Source: Variovorax sp. PBL-H6
Lineage (GTDB): Bacteria > Pseudomonadota > Gammaproteobacteria > Burkholderiales > Burkholderiaceae_C
Assembly: GCF_901827155.1 (NCBI RefSeq)
Contig: NZ_LR594659.1
Location: 1,240,001 to 1,304,000, forward strand
Direction of reading: 5' to 3'
DNA length: 64,000 nt
Shown here in pieces: positions 35,331-44,499 of this stretch. Both the position numbers and the translations under genes were made by a program. Numbering within the stretch: position 1 is the stretch's first letter; every line of letters starts with the position of its first letter. Below the pieces are notes generated by a model. It was not told the origin of the DNA, searched no databases, and saw only the letters and a program-made list of their open reading frames with translations.

Positions 35331-36752
35331 TCAGTCCCGCGTCACGCGCAGCAACTCGGCCCGTGAGGTCACGCCGGTCTTGACCAGCCGCTCTCCGTCC
35401 TCGCGCATCGAACGCAGTCCGCCGCGCTCGGCCGCCACGAAGAGCTGGCTTTCGGGTGCGCGGTTGTGCACCAGCGAGCGTATGGTGTCGTCCGCCACCA
35501 GCAGCTCGAAGATGCCGGTGCGGCCCTGGTAGCCGGTCTGGCCACACGCGTCACACCCCACGGGCTCGGCCTCGTCGCCGGCCGCGCTGGGCACGGCGCA
35601 CACCGGGCAGAGGCGGCGCACCAGCCGCTGCGCCAGGACGCCCAGCAGCGATGAGCTCAACAGGAAAGGCTCCACCCCCATGTCGGTCAGCCGCGTCACG
35701 GCGCTGACAGAGTCGTTGGTGTGCAGCGTGGCCAGCACCAGGTGGCCGGTGAGCGAGGCCTGGATCGCGATCTGCGCGGTCTCGAAGTCGCGGATCTCGC
35801 CGATCATGATGACGTCCGGGTCCTGCCGCAGGATGGCGCGCAGCGCCTTGGCGAAGGTGAGGTCGATCTTGGCGTTGACCTGCGTCTGGCCGACGCCGGA
35901 GAGCTCGTACTCGATCGGGTCCTCGACCGTCATGATGTTGCTGTGGGCGGAATCCAGACGGCCGAGCGCGGCGTAGAGGGTGGTGGTCTTGCCGGAGCCG
36001 GTCGGCCCGGTGACCAGGATGATGCCGTGCGGCTGGTTGATCAGGTGCAGGAAGCGCGCGAGCGTGTCGCCCTGCATGCCGACCGATTCCAGCGTGAGCT
36101 TGCTTTCGGACTTGTCCAGGAGGCGCAGCACGGCGCGTTCGCCGTGCGCCGAGGGCAGGGTCGAGACCCGCACGTCCACCGCGCGGGTGCCGATGCGCAG
36201 GCTGATGCGCCCGTCCTGCGGCAGCCGCTTCTCGGCAATGTCGAGGTCGGCCATGATCTTCAGGCGCGAGATCAGCGCCGCGTGGAGCGCGCGGTTGGGC
36301 TGCACCACCTCGCGCAGCGTGCCGTCGATGCGGAAGCGCACGGACGATGTGCGCTCGTAGGGTTCGATGTGGATGTCGCTGGCGCCGTCGCGCGCCGCCT
36401 GCGTGAGCAGGGCGTTGAGCATGCGGATGATGGGCGCGTCGCCGGCGCTCTCCAGCAGGTCTTCGACCGCGGGCAGCTCCTGCATCATGCGCGACAGGTC
36501 GGCGTCGCTCTGCACTTCGCTGACGACCGCGGCGGCGTTCGACTCGCCTTTGGCATACGCGGCCGAGATGCGCTGGGCCAGCTCGGCGGGCGTCAGCGGC
36601 TCGAAGGCCTTGACGGGGTATTTGCGGACCACTTCGCTGAGCGCGCTCTTGGGTGGCGTTTGCGGCATCCAGAGCGTGAGGGCGCCATCGTCCGATTCTT
36701 CCAGCAGCAGTTGCTGGGTGCGCGCGAAGGCATAGGGCAGGGGGTAGCGCAC
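35331..36752 (-). CDS. gspE: Type II secretion ATPase GspE
   Basis: The 473-residue secretion ATPase powers pseudopilus assembly at the cytoplasmic face. An N-terminal GspL-interacting domain (1 to about 95) precedes the ATPase core. The core has Walker A GPTGSGKTTT (249-258), DPDVIMIGEIRD (311-322) and the tetracysteine zinc motif CPVC...CDAC (382, 385, 400, 403) typical of GspE. The GTG at 36752 is chosen because GAGGAG lies nine bases upstream. It starts 13 bp after the gspD stop, so it is the last gene of the minus-strand gsp operon here. Confidence 0.95.
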   Translation of the reverse strand: MRYPLPYAFARTQQLLLEESDDGALTLWMPQTPPKSALSEVVRKYPVKAFEPLTPAELAQRISAAYAKGESNAAAVVSEVQSDADLSRMMQELPAVEDLLESAGDAPIIRMLNALLTQAARDGASDIHIEPYERTSSVRFRIDGTLREVVQPNRALHAALISRLKIMADLDIAEKRLPQDGRISLRIGTRAVDVRVSTLPSAHGERAVLRLLDKSESKLTLESVGMQGDTLARFLHLINQPHGIILVTGPTGSGKTTTLYAALGRLDSAHSNIMTVEDPIEYELSGVGQTQVNAKIDLTFAKALRAILRQDPDVIMIGEIRDFETAQIAIQASLTGHLVLATLHTNDSVSAVTRLTDMGVEPFLLSSSLLGVLAQRLVRRLCPVCAVPSAAGDEAEPVGCDACGQTGYQGRTGIFELLVADDTIRSLVHNRAPESQLFVAAERGGLRSMREDGERLVKTGVTSRAELLRVTRD

Positions 36753-36765
36753 GGCTCGGGCCTCC

Positions 36766-39071
36766 TCAGGGTAGTTCGCGCCCCGTCGACGGGTCGGCCG
36801 TGGGCGGCAGTGCGCCCTTGAGCGGCCCGCCCGGCGGGAGCGGCGCATGCTGCGGCGGCAGCGGCGGTGGGATCAGCTGGGTGCCTTCGATGCGGCGGGA
36901 AGGGTCGCCCTGCCGGACTGCCGGCAGCGGCGGCAGGATCGAGGATTCGCGCACCGCGTTGAGCATCGGGTTGTCGGTCGACGGCTGCTGCGTCTGCTGC
37001 AGGGCGCGCAGCGCGTCATAGCGGTCGGCGGTGATGGCGTCGCCGGAGAGCTGGTCGCGCACGACGGTGGGCCGCAGGAACACCATCAGGTTGGTCTTCC
37101 TGCGGCTGCGCACCTCGCTCTTGAAGAGGTTGCCGAGCACCGGCACGTCACCCAGGCCGGGGACCTTTTCCTGGGAGTTCGAGTACTCGTCCGACAGGAG
37201 GCCACCCAGCACGATGATGTTGCCGTCGTCGACCAGCACGTTCGACTCGATGGAGCGCTTGGTGGTGGTGGGGCCGTTGATGTTGTTGACGGTGGACGCG
37301 ACCACGCTGGAGACCTCCTGGAAGATCTGCATCTTGACGGTCCCCGTCTCGCTGATCTGCGGACGCACGCGCAGGGTCAGGCCCACGTCCTTGCGCTCGA
37401 TGGTCTGGAACGGGTTGACGGTGTTGGTGCTGCTGCCGGTGTTGGTGTACTGCCCGGTGACGAAGGGCACGTTCTGGCCGACCACGATCTTGGCCTCTTC
37501 GTTGTCCAGCGTCAGCAGGTTGGGGGTGGACAGCACGTTGCCCTCGCCGTTGCTCGACAGGAATCGCGCGAGGAAGCCCAGCACGTACTGGCCGTTCTCG
37601 CCATAGCGATGGCCGATGCCGAAGTTGAAGCCGCTGGAAGGACGCACCGCGGCATTGCCGGTCGCCAGGCCGACCGCCAGGTCGATGATGTTGGCGCCGC
37701 CCAGGCTCGAGTTGGTGCCGATCACGCCGACGTTGCGGTCGCCGCTGCCGCCAATGCCACTTTGCCACTGGATGCCGAACTCGGCCGCCTTGTCGGCATT
37801 GACCTCGACGATGAGGCTTTCGATCAGCACCTGTGCGCGGCGGCTGTCGAGCCGGTCGATGACGGCACGCAGCTGCCGGTAGAGCGGCTCGGACGCGCTG
37901 ATGATGAGCGAGTTGGTGGCGGGATCGGCCTGGATCTGTCCGCCGGTGGAGACCGGCGCAGTGGTACTGACCGGCGTGGTGGCGGCGCTCAGGCCGCCAC
38001 CCGCGCTGGCCATCTGGTTGAGCTGCTGCTGGGGTTGCTGCTGAGCCCCGGCCGGGATCGGGTTGGCCCCCCCCCTGTGCCCTGGGCACCCAGCATGCCG
38101 GCCTGAGCGCTCGTCAGCGCGGCGCGCAGCGTGGTGGCGATTCGCACGGCGTCGGCGTTCTTGAGGTAGACCACGTAGATGTTGCCGGCGGCGCCGTTGC
38201 CGGAGTCGATGGGCGCGCGGTCGAGCCGGTCGATCAGCGTGCGGATCAGCTGGGAGCGTGCAGGGTTGGCGGCTCGCATGATGATCGCGTTGCTGCGCGG
38301 CTCGGCCAGCAAAGTGGTGCGGAAGGACGCGTCGGAAGTGCCGGGCGCGGCCGCGGGTTGCCCCGGCGCGGCGGCGGAGCCGCCCTCGGCCAGGCGCATG
38401 AGAACCGGCACCAGGTCGGTCGCCACGGAGTGCTTGAGCGGAATGACTTCGACCTCGGAGGCGTTGGGCACGTCCAGCGCCGCGATGATGCGTGCCAGCC
38501 GGCGCATGTTCTCCGCATAGTCGGTGATCACCAGCGAGTTGTTGCCCGGGTTCACGTTGATCGTGTTGTTGGGCGCGATCAGTGGGCGCAGCACCGGCAA
38601 CAGGTTGTTGGCCGCCTCGTAGTTGAGCTTGAAGATCTGCGTGACGATCTGGTTGCCGGACAGACTGGCCGTGGCGGACGTCGAGGTCGTGACGGCATTG
38701 CTCTGCAGCTTGGCATCGGCTTCGGGGACCACCTTGTAGAGCCCCTCGGACTGCACGACGGCGAAGCCCTGCAGGCGCAGCGCTGCGGCGAACTGGTTGA
38801 AGGCGGCGGCGGGCGAGATCGGGCGATCGGTCTGCAGGTTGATCGTGCCCTTGACGCGCGGGTCGACCACCACGTCGCGTCCGGTCACGACGGCCATGGT
38901 GCGCGCCACTGATTCGATCTCGGCGTTGGTGAAGTTCAGCGTGATTGGCTCGCCGCGGCGCGGCGCGGCGCTTTCCTGCGCGAAGGCGGCCGGCATGCAG
39001 ACGGCAGCCAGCAGGTGCACTGCGAGGGCGACGGTGCACAGGCGCATGGCGCTGGGAGATGGTGATTTCAT
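36766..39071 (-). CDS. gspD: Type II secretion secretin GspD, interrupted by a frameshift
   Basis: The outer-membrane secretin gene is whole except for one frameshift. The first part (39071 to about 38076) encodes a signal peptide (cleaved after AFAQ) and the N0-N3 ring-building domains (ITLNFTNAEIESVARTM; VYLKNADAVRIATTLR). The second part (about 38066 to 36766) encodes the end of N3, the secretin barrel (VLSTPNLLTLDNEEAKI, VPGLGDVPVLGNLF) and a proline-rich tail. The frames meet at a run of nine G on the coding strand. Ten or seven would restore a reading frame of about 768 residues. As written, the N-terminal frame ends at 37989. The join falls in the variable N3 loop, so a sequencing error or slippage site is more likely than an old pseudogene. 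Confidence 0.9.
38067..38075. repeat. Nine-base C homopolymer inside gspD
   Basis: A run of nine C on plus (nine G in the coding strand of gspD) lies exactly where the gspD frame is broken. Homopolymers of this length are prone both to miscalling and to replication slippage. Confidence 0.95.
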
Positions 39072-39073
39072 GG

Positions 39074-39871
39074 TCAACCCAGAGTGATGATCGAGCGCGC
39101 GCCCTCGCGTCGCCCGATGATGTTCAACAAGTTCGACAGCGCGTCCTCGCGCCCTGGCGCGGCGCTGGCCTCGCCGTCGAAGCGCAGGGCGCGGCCGTTC
39201 CAGCGGCCGCTGCCATTGAGCTGCAGACTGCCCTCTCGCGTGGTCAGCAGCAAGGTGGGCGAGGGCCCACCTTCGAGCGTGATGTGGTAGCTCCCCATCG
39301 GCTTCAGGGTCGACAGGCTGGAGGAGATGTCCATGGCGTCGAGCGTGGCGCGCCCGGCCAGCCTGAGCTGCTGGCCGCTCCACTGCGTCACGAAGGATTG
39401 CATCGAGATGTCGAGCACGCCTTCGGGCTTGAGCGTGTTCCAGGGCGCGCCGAAGCCGCTGAGCAGCGCGGCCGGCCACCGGGAGCGTCCGTCGGCCCAG
39501 GCCAGCTGCAGGCCGCTGGGCCGCGGCTGCGCCCTGAACTGCAGCGGCTGCGGCGCGCAGCAGGGGATCTGCAGCGTTGCGGCCACGCCGTCCCAGCGCG
39601 GCCGCAGGGTCCAGGCGACGGTGCCGGGCAGGGAAATGGCTTCGACGCCGCCCGTGCCGCTGGCGAACACCACGCCGCCGGTGCCGTTCCAGACCGTGCC
39701 GCGGGCATTGACGAGCTGAAGGTGGCCGTCGCTCCAACGCGCCAGGCCGGCGGCAAGCCAGCGCGCCGGCGCGTAGAGCGACAGCGCCAGCAGCGCACCG
39801 AGCAGCACGCCGAGCACGGCCCAGCCGCGGCCGGTGGCGCTGCTGGCGGAAAGGGTGCGTCGGGTAGCCAT
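39074..39871 (-). CDS. gspN: Type II secretion protein GspN
   Basis: The 265-residue protein has one N-terminal membrane anchor (about 15-38, WAVLGVLLGALLALSLYAPA) and a periplasmic domain rich in beta strands. This part contains the GspN-type sequences LVNARGTVWNGTGGVVF and LQLAWADGRSRWPAALL. GspN is an accessory protein found in some systems, including most Burkholderiales. It starts five bases after the gspM stop and ends two bases before the gspD start, in the order expected for a gsp operon. Confidence 0.9.
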   Translation of the reverse strand: MATRRTLSASSATGRGWAVLGVLLGALLALSLYAPARWLAAGLARWSDGHLQLVNARGTVWNGTGGVVFASGTGGVEAISLPGTVAWTLRPRWDGVAATLQIPCCAPQPLQFRAQPRPSGLQLAWADGRSRWPAALLSGFGAPWNTLKPEGVLDISMQSFVTQWSGQQLRLAGRATLDAMDISSSLSTLKPMGSYHITLEGGPSPTLLLTTREGSLQLNGSGRWNGRALRFDGEASAAPGREDALSNLLNIIGRREGARSIITLG

Positions 39872-39876
39872 CGAAT

Positions 39877-40440
39877 TCAACGGGGCGGCAAGCCCATGAC
39901 CAGCGTGCCGTCCCAGCGCACGGCGGGGCGCTCGTTGCTCGTGCCGCCGCCCATCGGAGCAGTGCCGCCGGCGGCCGGCGCGCCTTGCGAGCTGCGCGCA
40001 AGGTGTGCTTCGCGCGGGACGGCACGTGCATTGCTGCGGGCCTGGGCCAGCCACTGGGCGAGGGTGTCGGCTGGAAGGGTGCGCACCGCGACCGTGATGC
40101 CGTCGCCGGAAGCGGCGGGCTGCAGCTGCGCATTGGGCCCGAGGCTCTGGCGCACCGAGCCTTCGAGGGCGCGCACTGCATCGTCGCGGCTCGCACGGGG
40201 TTGTGCCTGCAGGGCCTTGGCCTGGGTCTGCAGCGTGGTCATCTGCTGCAGCTGTGCATCGAGCCTGGCGTGCTCGGTGGGTGCCGCGGACAGGATGCGC
40301 AGTGCCGGCGCCAGCGCCACCCACCACAGCAGGGCCAGCAGCACCAGCGCAGCCGCAGCGCCGATCAGGCGCTGTTCGCGAGGCTCCAGCTCGGGCCACC
40401 AGGCCTGCCACCGCGCTTCGAGGGATTCGAGCCAGTTCAT
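39877..40440 (-). CDS. gspM: Type II secretion protein GspM
   Basis: The 187-residue protein has a short cytoplasmic tail, one membrane helix (about 27-48, AAAALVLLALLWWVALAPAL) and a periplasmic ferredoxin-like domain. The stretch REQRLIGAAAALVLLALL is typical of GspM. It binds GspL in the inner-membrane platform. The start overlaps the gspL stop by four bases, as expected for coupled partners. The C-terminal part is rich in Ala, Gly and Pro and is probably disordered. Confidence 0.92.
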   Translation of the reverse strand: MNWLESLEARWQAWWPELEPREQRLIGAAAALVLLALLWWVALAPALRILSAAPTEHARLDAQLQQMTTLQTQAKALQAQPRASRDDAVRALEGSVRQSLGPNAQLQPAASGDGITVAVRTLPADTLAQWLAQARSNARAVPREAHLARSSQGAPAAGGTAPMGGGTSNERPAVRWDGTLVMGLPPR

Positions 40441-41645
40441 CGCGGCGCCTCCGCCTGAACCAGCAGCAGGTCGCCCTCGCTGCGCGCGCTGTAGCCGCGC
40501 GCGGACAGGGTTGCTGCGACCTGATTGGCTTCCGAGGGCTGCAGGCCCAAGCCGCGCAGGCGCAGCTGACCCGCGGTGTAGTCGATAGCGCTGGGGACCC
40601 GCGCCGGCGGCAGGCTGGTGGCGACGGCGCCGAGCATGGGCTCAAGGTCGATCGCCGACACGCCACCCGTGGCCTGCTGCAGCGTCGCGACCTCGCGCAC
40701 CATCTGTACTGGCGCGTCGACCACCAGTTGCACCGAGGGAAAGGTCTGCCTGAGGATGTTGTTCACTGCTGCTCGCTTGTTGTTGAGTGCGTTGCGCTCC
40801 TTCCAGGCCCAGGCGTTGAGGCCAATGAGCTGCGTCAGCACGAGCACCAGCGCGCCCCAGCGCGCCAGCCGCCATTCGGGCCCGTGCCACAGCGCGCGCC
40901 ATATCGCCACCAGCTTCTTGCTGGCACGCGCGCGGCCGGTGGAGGCGAGGTCGAACTGCGCAAGATCCCAGGGCGAGCGGCTGGCCTGCAGCCAGCGGGC
41001 GGGCGGTTTGACGATGGGCACGCGCCGCTCCAGCAGGCTTTCCGCGAGCTCGGCCACGGCGGGCTCCGCCAGCACCGCCGTTCCTTCCGGCACTGTGCCT
41101 ACCAGCGTCGTGCCGGCGGAATCGAGCGGCAGCGGGGTGACGCCTTCGGTGTCGCAGACCACCAACTGGGCGGTGCCGGGCTCGCCGATAGCGAACATCA
41201 TCGGTGCCGCGCCGGGCGGTTGCGGCGCGAATTCGGGAACGATGCGGGTGACGCGGCGGCCCGCGCTCTCGAGAGCCTGAACAACGCCGCGCAGCCAGAG
41301 CCGGTTGCATGCCGCGACCCAGACGGGCACGCCCGCGCGTGGGTCCGGCTGCAGTGCGAAGTGGAGCTGCTCCGGATCATCGAGCAGCTGGTCTTCGAGC
41401 AGGCCGTTGAGCACCGAGCGCAGGCGCACGCCGCTGGTCATGCTGCCCTGCGGAAGGGTGACCTGGTGCCAGGACAACGTGGCCGCGGGCACACACAGGA
41501 TCAGTTCGTCGCCGCTCGGCAGAAGGGCGGGTGGCGCGCTGCCTTGCGATCGCAGCTTGCGCCCGTCGCTGGACCACGCCGCCCAGCCGTAATCGCCGCC
41601 GGCAGGCGCAGGAGGAAGAGGGGCGGTGACGAGCAGCAGGGCCAT
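40437..41645 (-). CDS. gspL: Type II secretion protein GspL
   Basis: The 402-residue protein has an actin-like cytoplasmic domain (about 1-230; LILCVPAATLSWHQVTLP and LQPDPRAGVPVWVAACN), one membrane helix near 265-285 (WGALVLVLTQLIGLNAWAW) and a periplasmic ferredoxin-like domain. It links the GspE ATPase to GspM. The start ATG at 41645 gives the expected N-terminus. A 130-bp gap to gspK, unusually long for this operon, holds a possible interspersed repeat and may carry an internal promoter. Confidence 0.92.
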   Translation of the reverse strand: MALLLVTAPLPPAPAGGDYGWAAWSSDGRKLRSQGSAPPALLPSGDELILCVPAATLSWHQVTLPQGSMTSGVRLRSVLNGLLEDQLLDDPEQLHFALQPDPRAGVPVWVAACNRLWLRGVVQALESAGRRVTRIVPEFAPQPPGAAPMMFAIGEPGTAQLVVCDTEGVTPLPLDSAGTTLVGTVPEGTAVLAEPAVAELAESLLERRVPIVKPPARWLQASRSPWDLAQFDLASTGRARASKKLVAIWRALWHGPEWRLARWGALVLVLTQLIGLNAWAWKERNALNNKRAAVNNILRQTFPSVQLVVDAPVQMVREVATLQQATGGVSAIDLEPMLGAVATSLPPARVPSAIDYTAGQLRLRGLGLQPSEANQVAATLSARGYSARSEGDLLLVQAEAPR

Positions 41646-41690
41646 GTTCAATTGGGGGTCGCCATTGTAGGACGATGGTTCACATCTGAT

Positions 41691-41750
41691 GCTACAAAGT
41701 TGATAGCGCTTTCTGCCCAAGGCATGGGGCGCTGCGATGCATTTAATCCC
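41691..41750. repeat. Possible Comamonadaceae-type interspersed intergenic repeat
   Basis: The gap between gspL and gspK contains a segment starting GCTACAAAGTTGATAGCGC with the inverted pairs GCCC/GGGC and AGC/GCT around an eight-base loop. From memory it resembles the short 'GCTA...TAGC ... GGGCGCT' elements scattered between genes in Comamonadaceae genomes. Only one copy is in the window, so the repeat status cannot be shown here. Confidence 0.35.
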
Positions 41751-41775
41751 ATAAGCGTGACCAAAGGTTTCGGCT

Positions 41776-42870
41776 TCAGGACTTAGGAGCCATGGACGTG
41801 GCGCCTGCGCCACGTTCACGCCATAGGATCCGCAACTCGAGGTTGTCGCGCCGCAGCAGTGAGTGCTCCTCGACCCAGGCATTGCCAAGCCTGATTCGGC
41901 CCTGCACTTCGAAGAAGTTGGTGCCGACGCTGTGCTGCTGGCTGTTGAACTGGCCGGCGCCTTGAGCGAGCACTTTGTTGGCGTCTTCCTGGGTGCGGAA
42001 GTAGCGCGTGGCGCGCTGCGCGACGACGCGCTTGGCGCTCGCCAGGTCGAGAGAGGGCACGCTGGCTGCAAGCGCTTCGGCGCTCGCGGTGTTGATGTTG
42101 AGCGGCGTGCGCGTGGGCAGGATGGTGACGTAAGGTTCCAGCGCCGTCACCGTGGAGGGCGACAACCCGAGCCAGATGAGTTGGGCCGTGCGCTGCGGCA
42201 GAAGTGGGCCGGACGCCGAGGTGTCGGTGGTGGGCTGCGTGGCTGCACCTGCGCCCGCGCCCGCGCCTCCCCCTGTTCCTGTTCCTGTTCCAGTTGCAGT
42301 TCCAGTTGCAGCGCCCGTCCCCGCGCCCACGGAGGCGGCCGGCGGCAGGGCACGCCTGAGCTGCGCTGCGAGTACCGGCACCTCCTGCACGGGAAGGCCC
42401 AGCATCTCGAACAGCTTGGTGAAGACGGCGATCTCTGCCGGCACCGGCGCGCCGTTCAGCACCATGTTCATCACGTTCAGCTTGGATTGCGCGTCGATGA
42501 TCCGGCCCTGGAGAAAGGCCTCGGGCAAGCCCTCGAGGGCGTCGCTGGCGATGTTCTTGTCGGCCGCGAGGAAGCTCGACAGCTTGGCTTCCTCCAGCGG
42601 CACAGCCCATGGCTCGGCCAGGTGATCGGGGCCGGCGCCTCCACCGGCCCGGGCGTCCTCGCGCAGGATCAGGCGCGACCAATCGAGCGCGCCGACCAGG
42701 ACCCAGGCCGATTGCACGCGCGCCCGTTCGGCCGCCTCGATCTCGACGGCGCGCCACTGCTGCCAGAGCGATGCAGCTGCAAAGGTGGCGACGAGCGTGA
42801 CCGTGAGCATGGCCGTCAGCAAGGCCGCGCCACGCTGCGGTCGTGATGCGAGGGGAGCAGGCCGCTTCAT
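41776..42870 (-). CDS. gspK: Type II secretion minor pseudopilin GspK
   Basis: The 364-residue minor pseudopilin has a prepilin leader ending RPQRG before AALLTAMLTVTLVATFA. As usual for GspK, position +5 is not glutamate, which fits its place at the pseudopilus tip. The large alpha-helical insertion domain is present (INTASAEALAASVPSLD is the GspK helix-hairpin-helix-like signature). An odd Gly/Ala/Thr run of about 30 residues (about 180-210) comes from tandem short repeats in the DNA. The start overlaps the gspJ stop by four bases. Confidence 0.93.
   Translation of the reverse strand: MKRPAPLASRPQRGAALLTAMLTVTLVATFAAASLWQQWRAVEIEAAERARVQSAWVLVGALDWSRLILREDARAGGGAGPDHLAEPWAVPLEEAKLSSFLAADKNIASDALEGLPEAFLQGRIIDAQSKLNVMNMVLNGAPVPAEIAVFTKLFEMLGLPVQEVPVLAAQLRRALPPAASVGAGTGAATGTATGTGTGTGGGAGAGAGAATQPTTDTSASGPLLPQRTAQLIWLGLSPSTVTALEPYVTILPTRTPLNINTASAEALAASVPSLDLASAKRVVAQRATRYFRTQEDANKVLAQGAGQFNSQQHSVGTNFFEVQGRIRLGNAWVEEHSLLRRDNLELRILWRERGAGATSMAPKS
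42251..42337. repeat. Low-complexity tandem repeat inside gspK
   Basis: Short direct repeats occur here: GCGCCC three times, then GTTCCT and GTTCCAGTTGCA units repeated two or three times. They encode alternating Gly-Ala, Gly-Thr and Ala-Thr in GspK. The six-base units keep the reading frame, so slippage would change loop length rather than break the gene. Confidence 0.85.
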
Positions 42871-43532
42871 GAGGACTTGGGCGCCGAGGCGGTGGGCCGC
42901 ACCCAGTCGCGTGTGAGCACGCCCGCGAGCGCCGGGCCAGGCGGAAGGCTCAACACCAGGCGGACGCCATCGGGCAATGGGGTGCCGGTGCCGAGAGCCG
43001 TAGCGCCGACCGCCGGACCCCAGACGTCGTTGCGGAAGTAGAAGAGCTGCCAGGCTTCCAGCGGCATCAAGGCGATCTCGGTGCCGCCCACCTCGTCGCT
43101 GCTGGTGCTGTCCTGTCCCCAGGCGGCTGCGCGGTCCCAGGCCTGCTGCCATTCGGGGCGGCCGGTGAGGCCGGGCGACTGCCAGCGGTACCAGCGCGCG
43201 ACACCAGCGGCGTCGGACCGCAGGGTCCACGCCACCACATAGACCACCGGCAGGGCGCTGTCGGTGCTGCGCCGGGTGAGGCGCAGCGTGCGGCCGTCCC
43301 AGTCCATCGCGCGGGTCTGCGCCAGGGTCACGGTGGCGTCGAGGTCGGCCGTCCACTGCGACAGTGCCGTCTGCAGCGTCAGCACGGCGTCGCTGCGCTC
43401 GCGGTTGATGGATTGGGCGCGCGCCATGCCTTCGAGACCTTGCCAACTGACCAGCGCGAGCAGCGCCATGACGGCGATCGCCACCAGCAGTTCGATCAGC
43501 GTGAAGCCGCGGGTGGGGCGCATCCTCGTCAT
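42867..43532 (-). CDS. gspJ: Type II secretion minor pseudopilin GspJ
   Basis: The 221-residue protein has the prepilin leader MTRMRPTRG before FTLIELLVAIAVMALLAL, with glutamate at +5. The GspJ body includes RERSDAVLTLQTALSQWTAD and W-rich strands (ARWYRWQSPGL). With GspI and GspK it forms the tip complex. Its ATG shares bases with the gspI stop (TGATG). The methionine three codons on is also a possible start and gives a leader of six residues. Confidence 0.93.
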   Translation of the reverse strand: MTRMRPTRGFTLIELLVAIAVMALLALVSWQGLEGMARAQSINRERSDAVLTLQTALSQWTADLDATVTLAQTRAMDWDGRTLRLTRRSTDSALPVVYVVAWTLRSDAAGVARWYRWQSPGLTGRPEWQQAWDRAAAWGQDSTSSDEVGGTEIALMPLEAWQLFYFRNDVWGPAVGATALGTGTPLPDGVRLVLSLPPGPALAGVLTRDWVRPTASAPKSS

Positions 43533-43996
43533 CAGAAGCGCCCCACCACAGTCGAAAGCCGCAGAACTGGTGCCTCGGCGGCATCGCGCACCTGCACGTC
43601 GACCCGCCGAAAGTTCGGATTCAGCGTGGGCGTGGTCGAGATCGTGACGGCGAAGCTGGTGTTGGCCTGGGTGCAGACCAGGCCGGCGTCGCCGATGGCC
43701 GGCATCTGGCGCGCGAGGCGGGCCTTGATGAGCTCGTTCTCGGCGCAAAGCTGTGCCAGCAACAGGTCCGATTGCCGCTGCGCGTTGCGCGTGATCGCGT
43801 TGGTGGCCTGGGTGCCCGCGGCCAGCGCGATCGCGATGATGCCCAGCGCCACCAGCACCTCGATCAGGGTGAAGCCGCGAACGGGGCCGCCCGTCATCGG
43901 ACGAACCGCGCGACGCGCTGCGGCCGTGCGGCTCACTGTAGTGCCTTCGCCTTCGGCTGGGGTGCTATTCGCCTGTGGAGCGGCCGGGCGGCTCAT
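43532..43996 (-). CDS. gspI: Type II secretion minor pseudopilin GspI
   Basis: The prepilin motif VRG before FTLIEVLVALGIIAIALAAG is followed by a short body with LAQLCAENELIKARLA, typical of GspI. The start at 43996 overlaps the gspH stop (ATGA) and gives 154 residues, with an unusually long leader of about 41. A methionine at 43897 (MTGGPVRG) would give a normal eight-residue leader and 121 residues, but has no ribosome binding site. Either could be right. The peptidase-cut product is the same. Confidence 0.88.
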   Translation of the reverse strand: MSRPAAPQANSTPAEGEGTTVSRTAAARRAVRPMTGGPVRGFTLIEVLVALGIIAIALAAGTQATNAITRNAQRQSDLLLAQLCAENELIKARLARQMPAIGDAGLVCTQANTSFAVTISTTPTLNPNFRRVDVQVRDAAEAPVLRLSTVVGRF

Positions 43997-44499
43997 GGCG
44001 TGGTCACCGCGAAGGGGCGCAGGCCGTCGGTCGCGATGCGCAGGGTGCGCGCGGGCGGGCCCTCGGACGTGAGCAGCACCTGCTGCGCCGCGATGATCGG
44101 ATCGGGCCCGAGCTGCAGGGCCGCGATCGCGGAGCCATCTCCTGCCAGCGGTTGAGCCACGATGCCTGCGGAAAGCCATGCGGTGGGCAGCGTGCCGGGC
44201 GGCAGCCCGTCGAAAATGAAGTTGGTAGGACCCTCCGGCGTTGTACGCCAGCGCACCGCCATGCCGCTGGCACGCGACTGGGCGCGCGCCGATTCGAGCA
44301 GGGCTGATAGACGCTCGGCTTCGCGATCCAGGCTTTCCTGGCCGGTGTTGCGAAGCGCCAGACCGACACCGGCCGTCGCGATCGCGATGATCGCGATCAC
44401 CACCAGCAACTCGATCAGGGTGAAGCCGCCGGGCTTCCGTCCGCGGGCGCTGTCGAAGCGGGAAGCGACGCGCCTATTGCCAGCTGCCGATGTCGGCAT
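43993..44499 (-). CDS. gspH: Type II secretion minor pseudopilin GspH
   Basis: The 168-residue pseudopilin has a basic leader ending RKPGG before FTLIELLVVIAIIAIATAG, glutamate at +5 and a GspH body (LDREAERLSALLESARAQSR; later FIFDGLPPG). The start at 44499 is used because AAGG lies about five bases upstream. An ATG at 44526 would add nine residues. The gene overlaps the end of gspG by 26 bp. Confidence 0.9.
   Translation of the reverse strand: MPTSAAGNRRVASRFDSARGRKPGGFTLIELLVVIAIIAIATAGVGLALRNTGQESLDREAERLSALLESARAQSRASGMAVRWRTTPEGPTNFIFDGLPPGTLPTAWLSAGIVAQPLAGDGSAIAALQLGPDPIIAAQQVLLTSEGPPARTLRIATDGLRPFAVTTP

Noticed and set aside
43532..43897. A separate shorter gspI starting at 43897
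   Set aside because: It would give a normal leader length, but there is no ribosome binding site, while the 43996 start overlaps the gspH stop. Recorded as an alternative, not as a separate gene.
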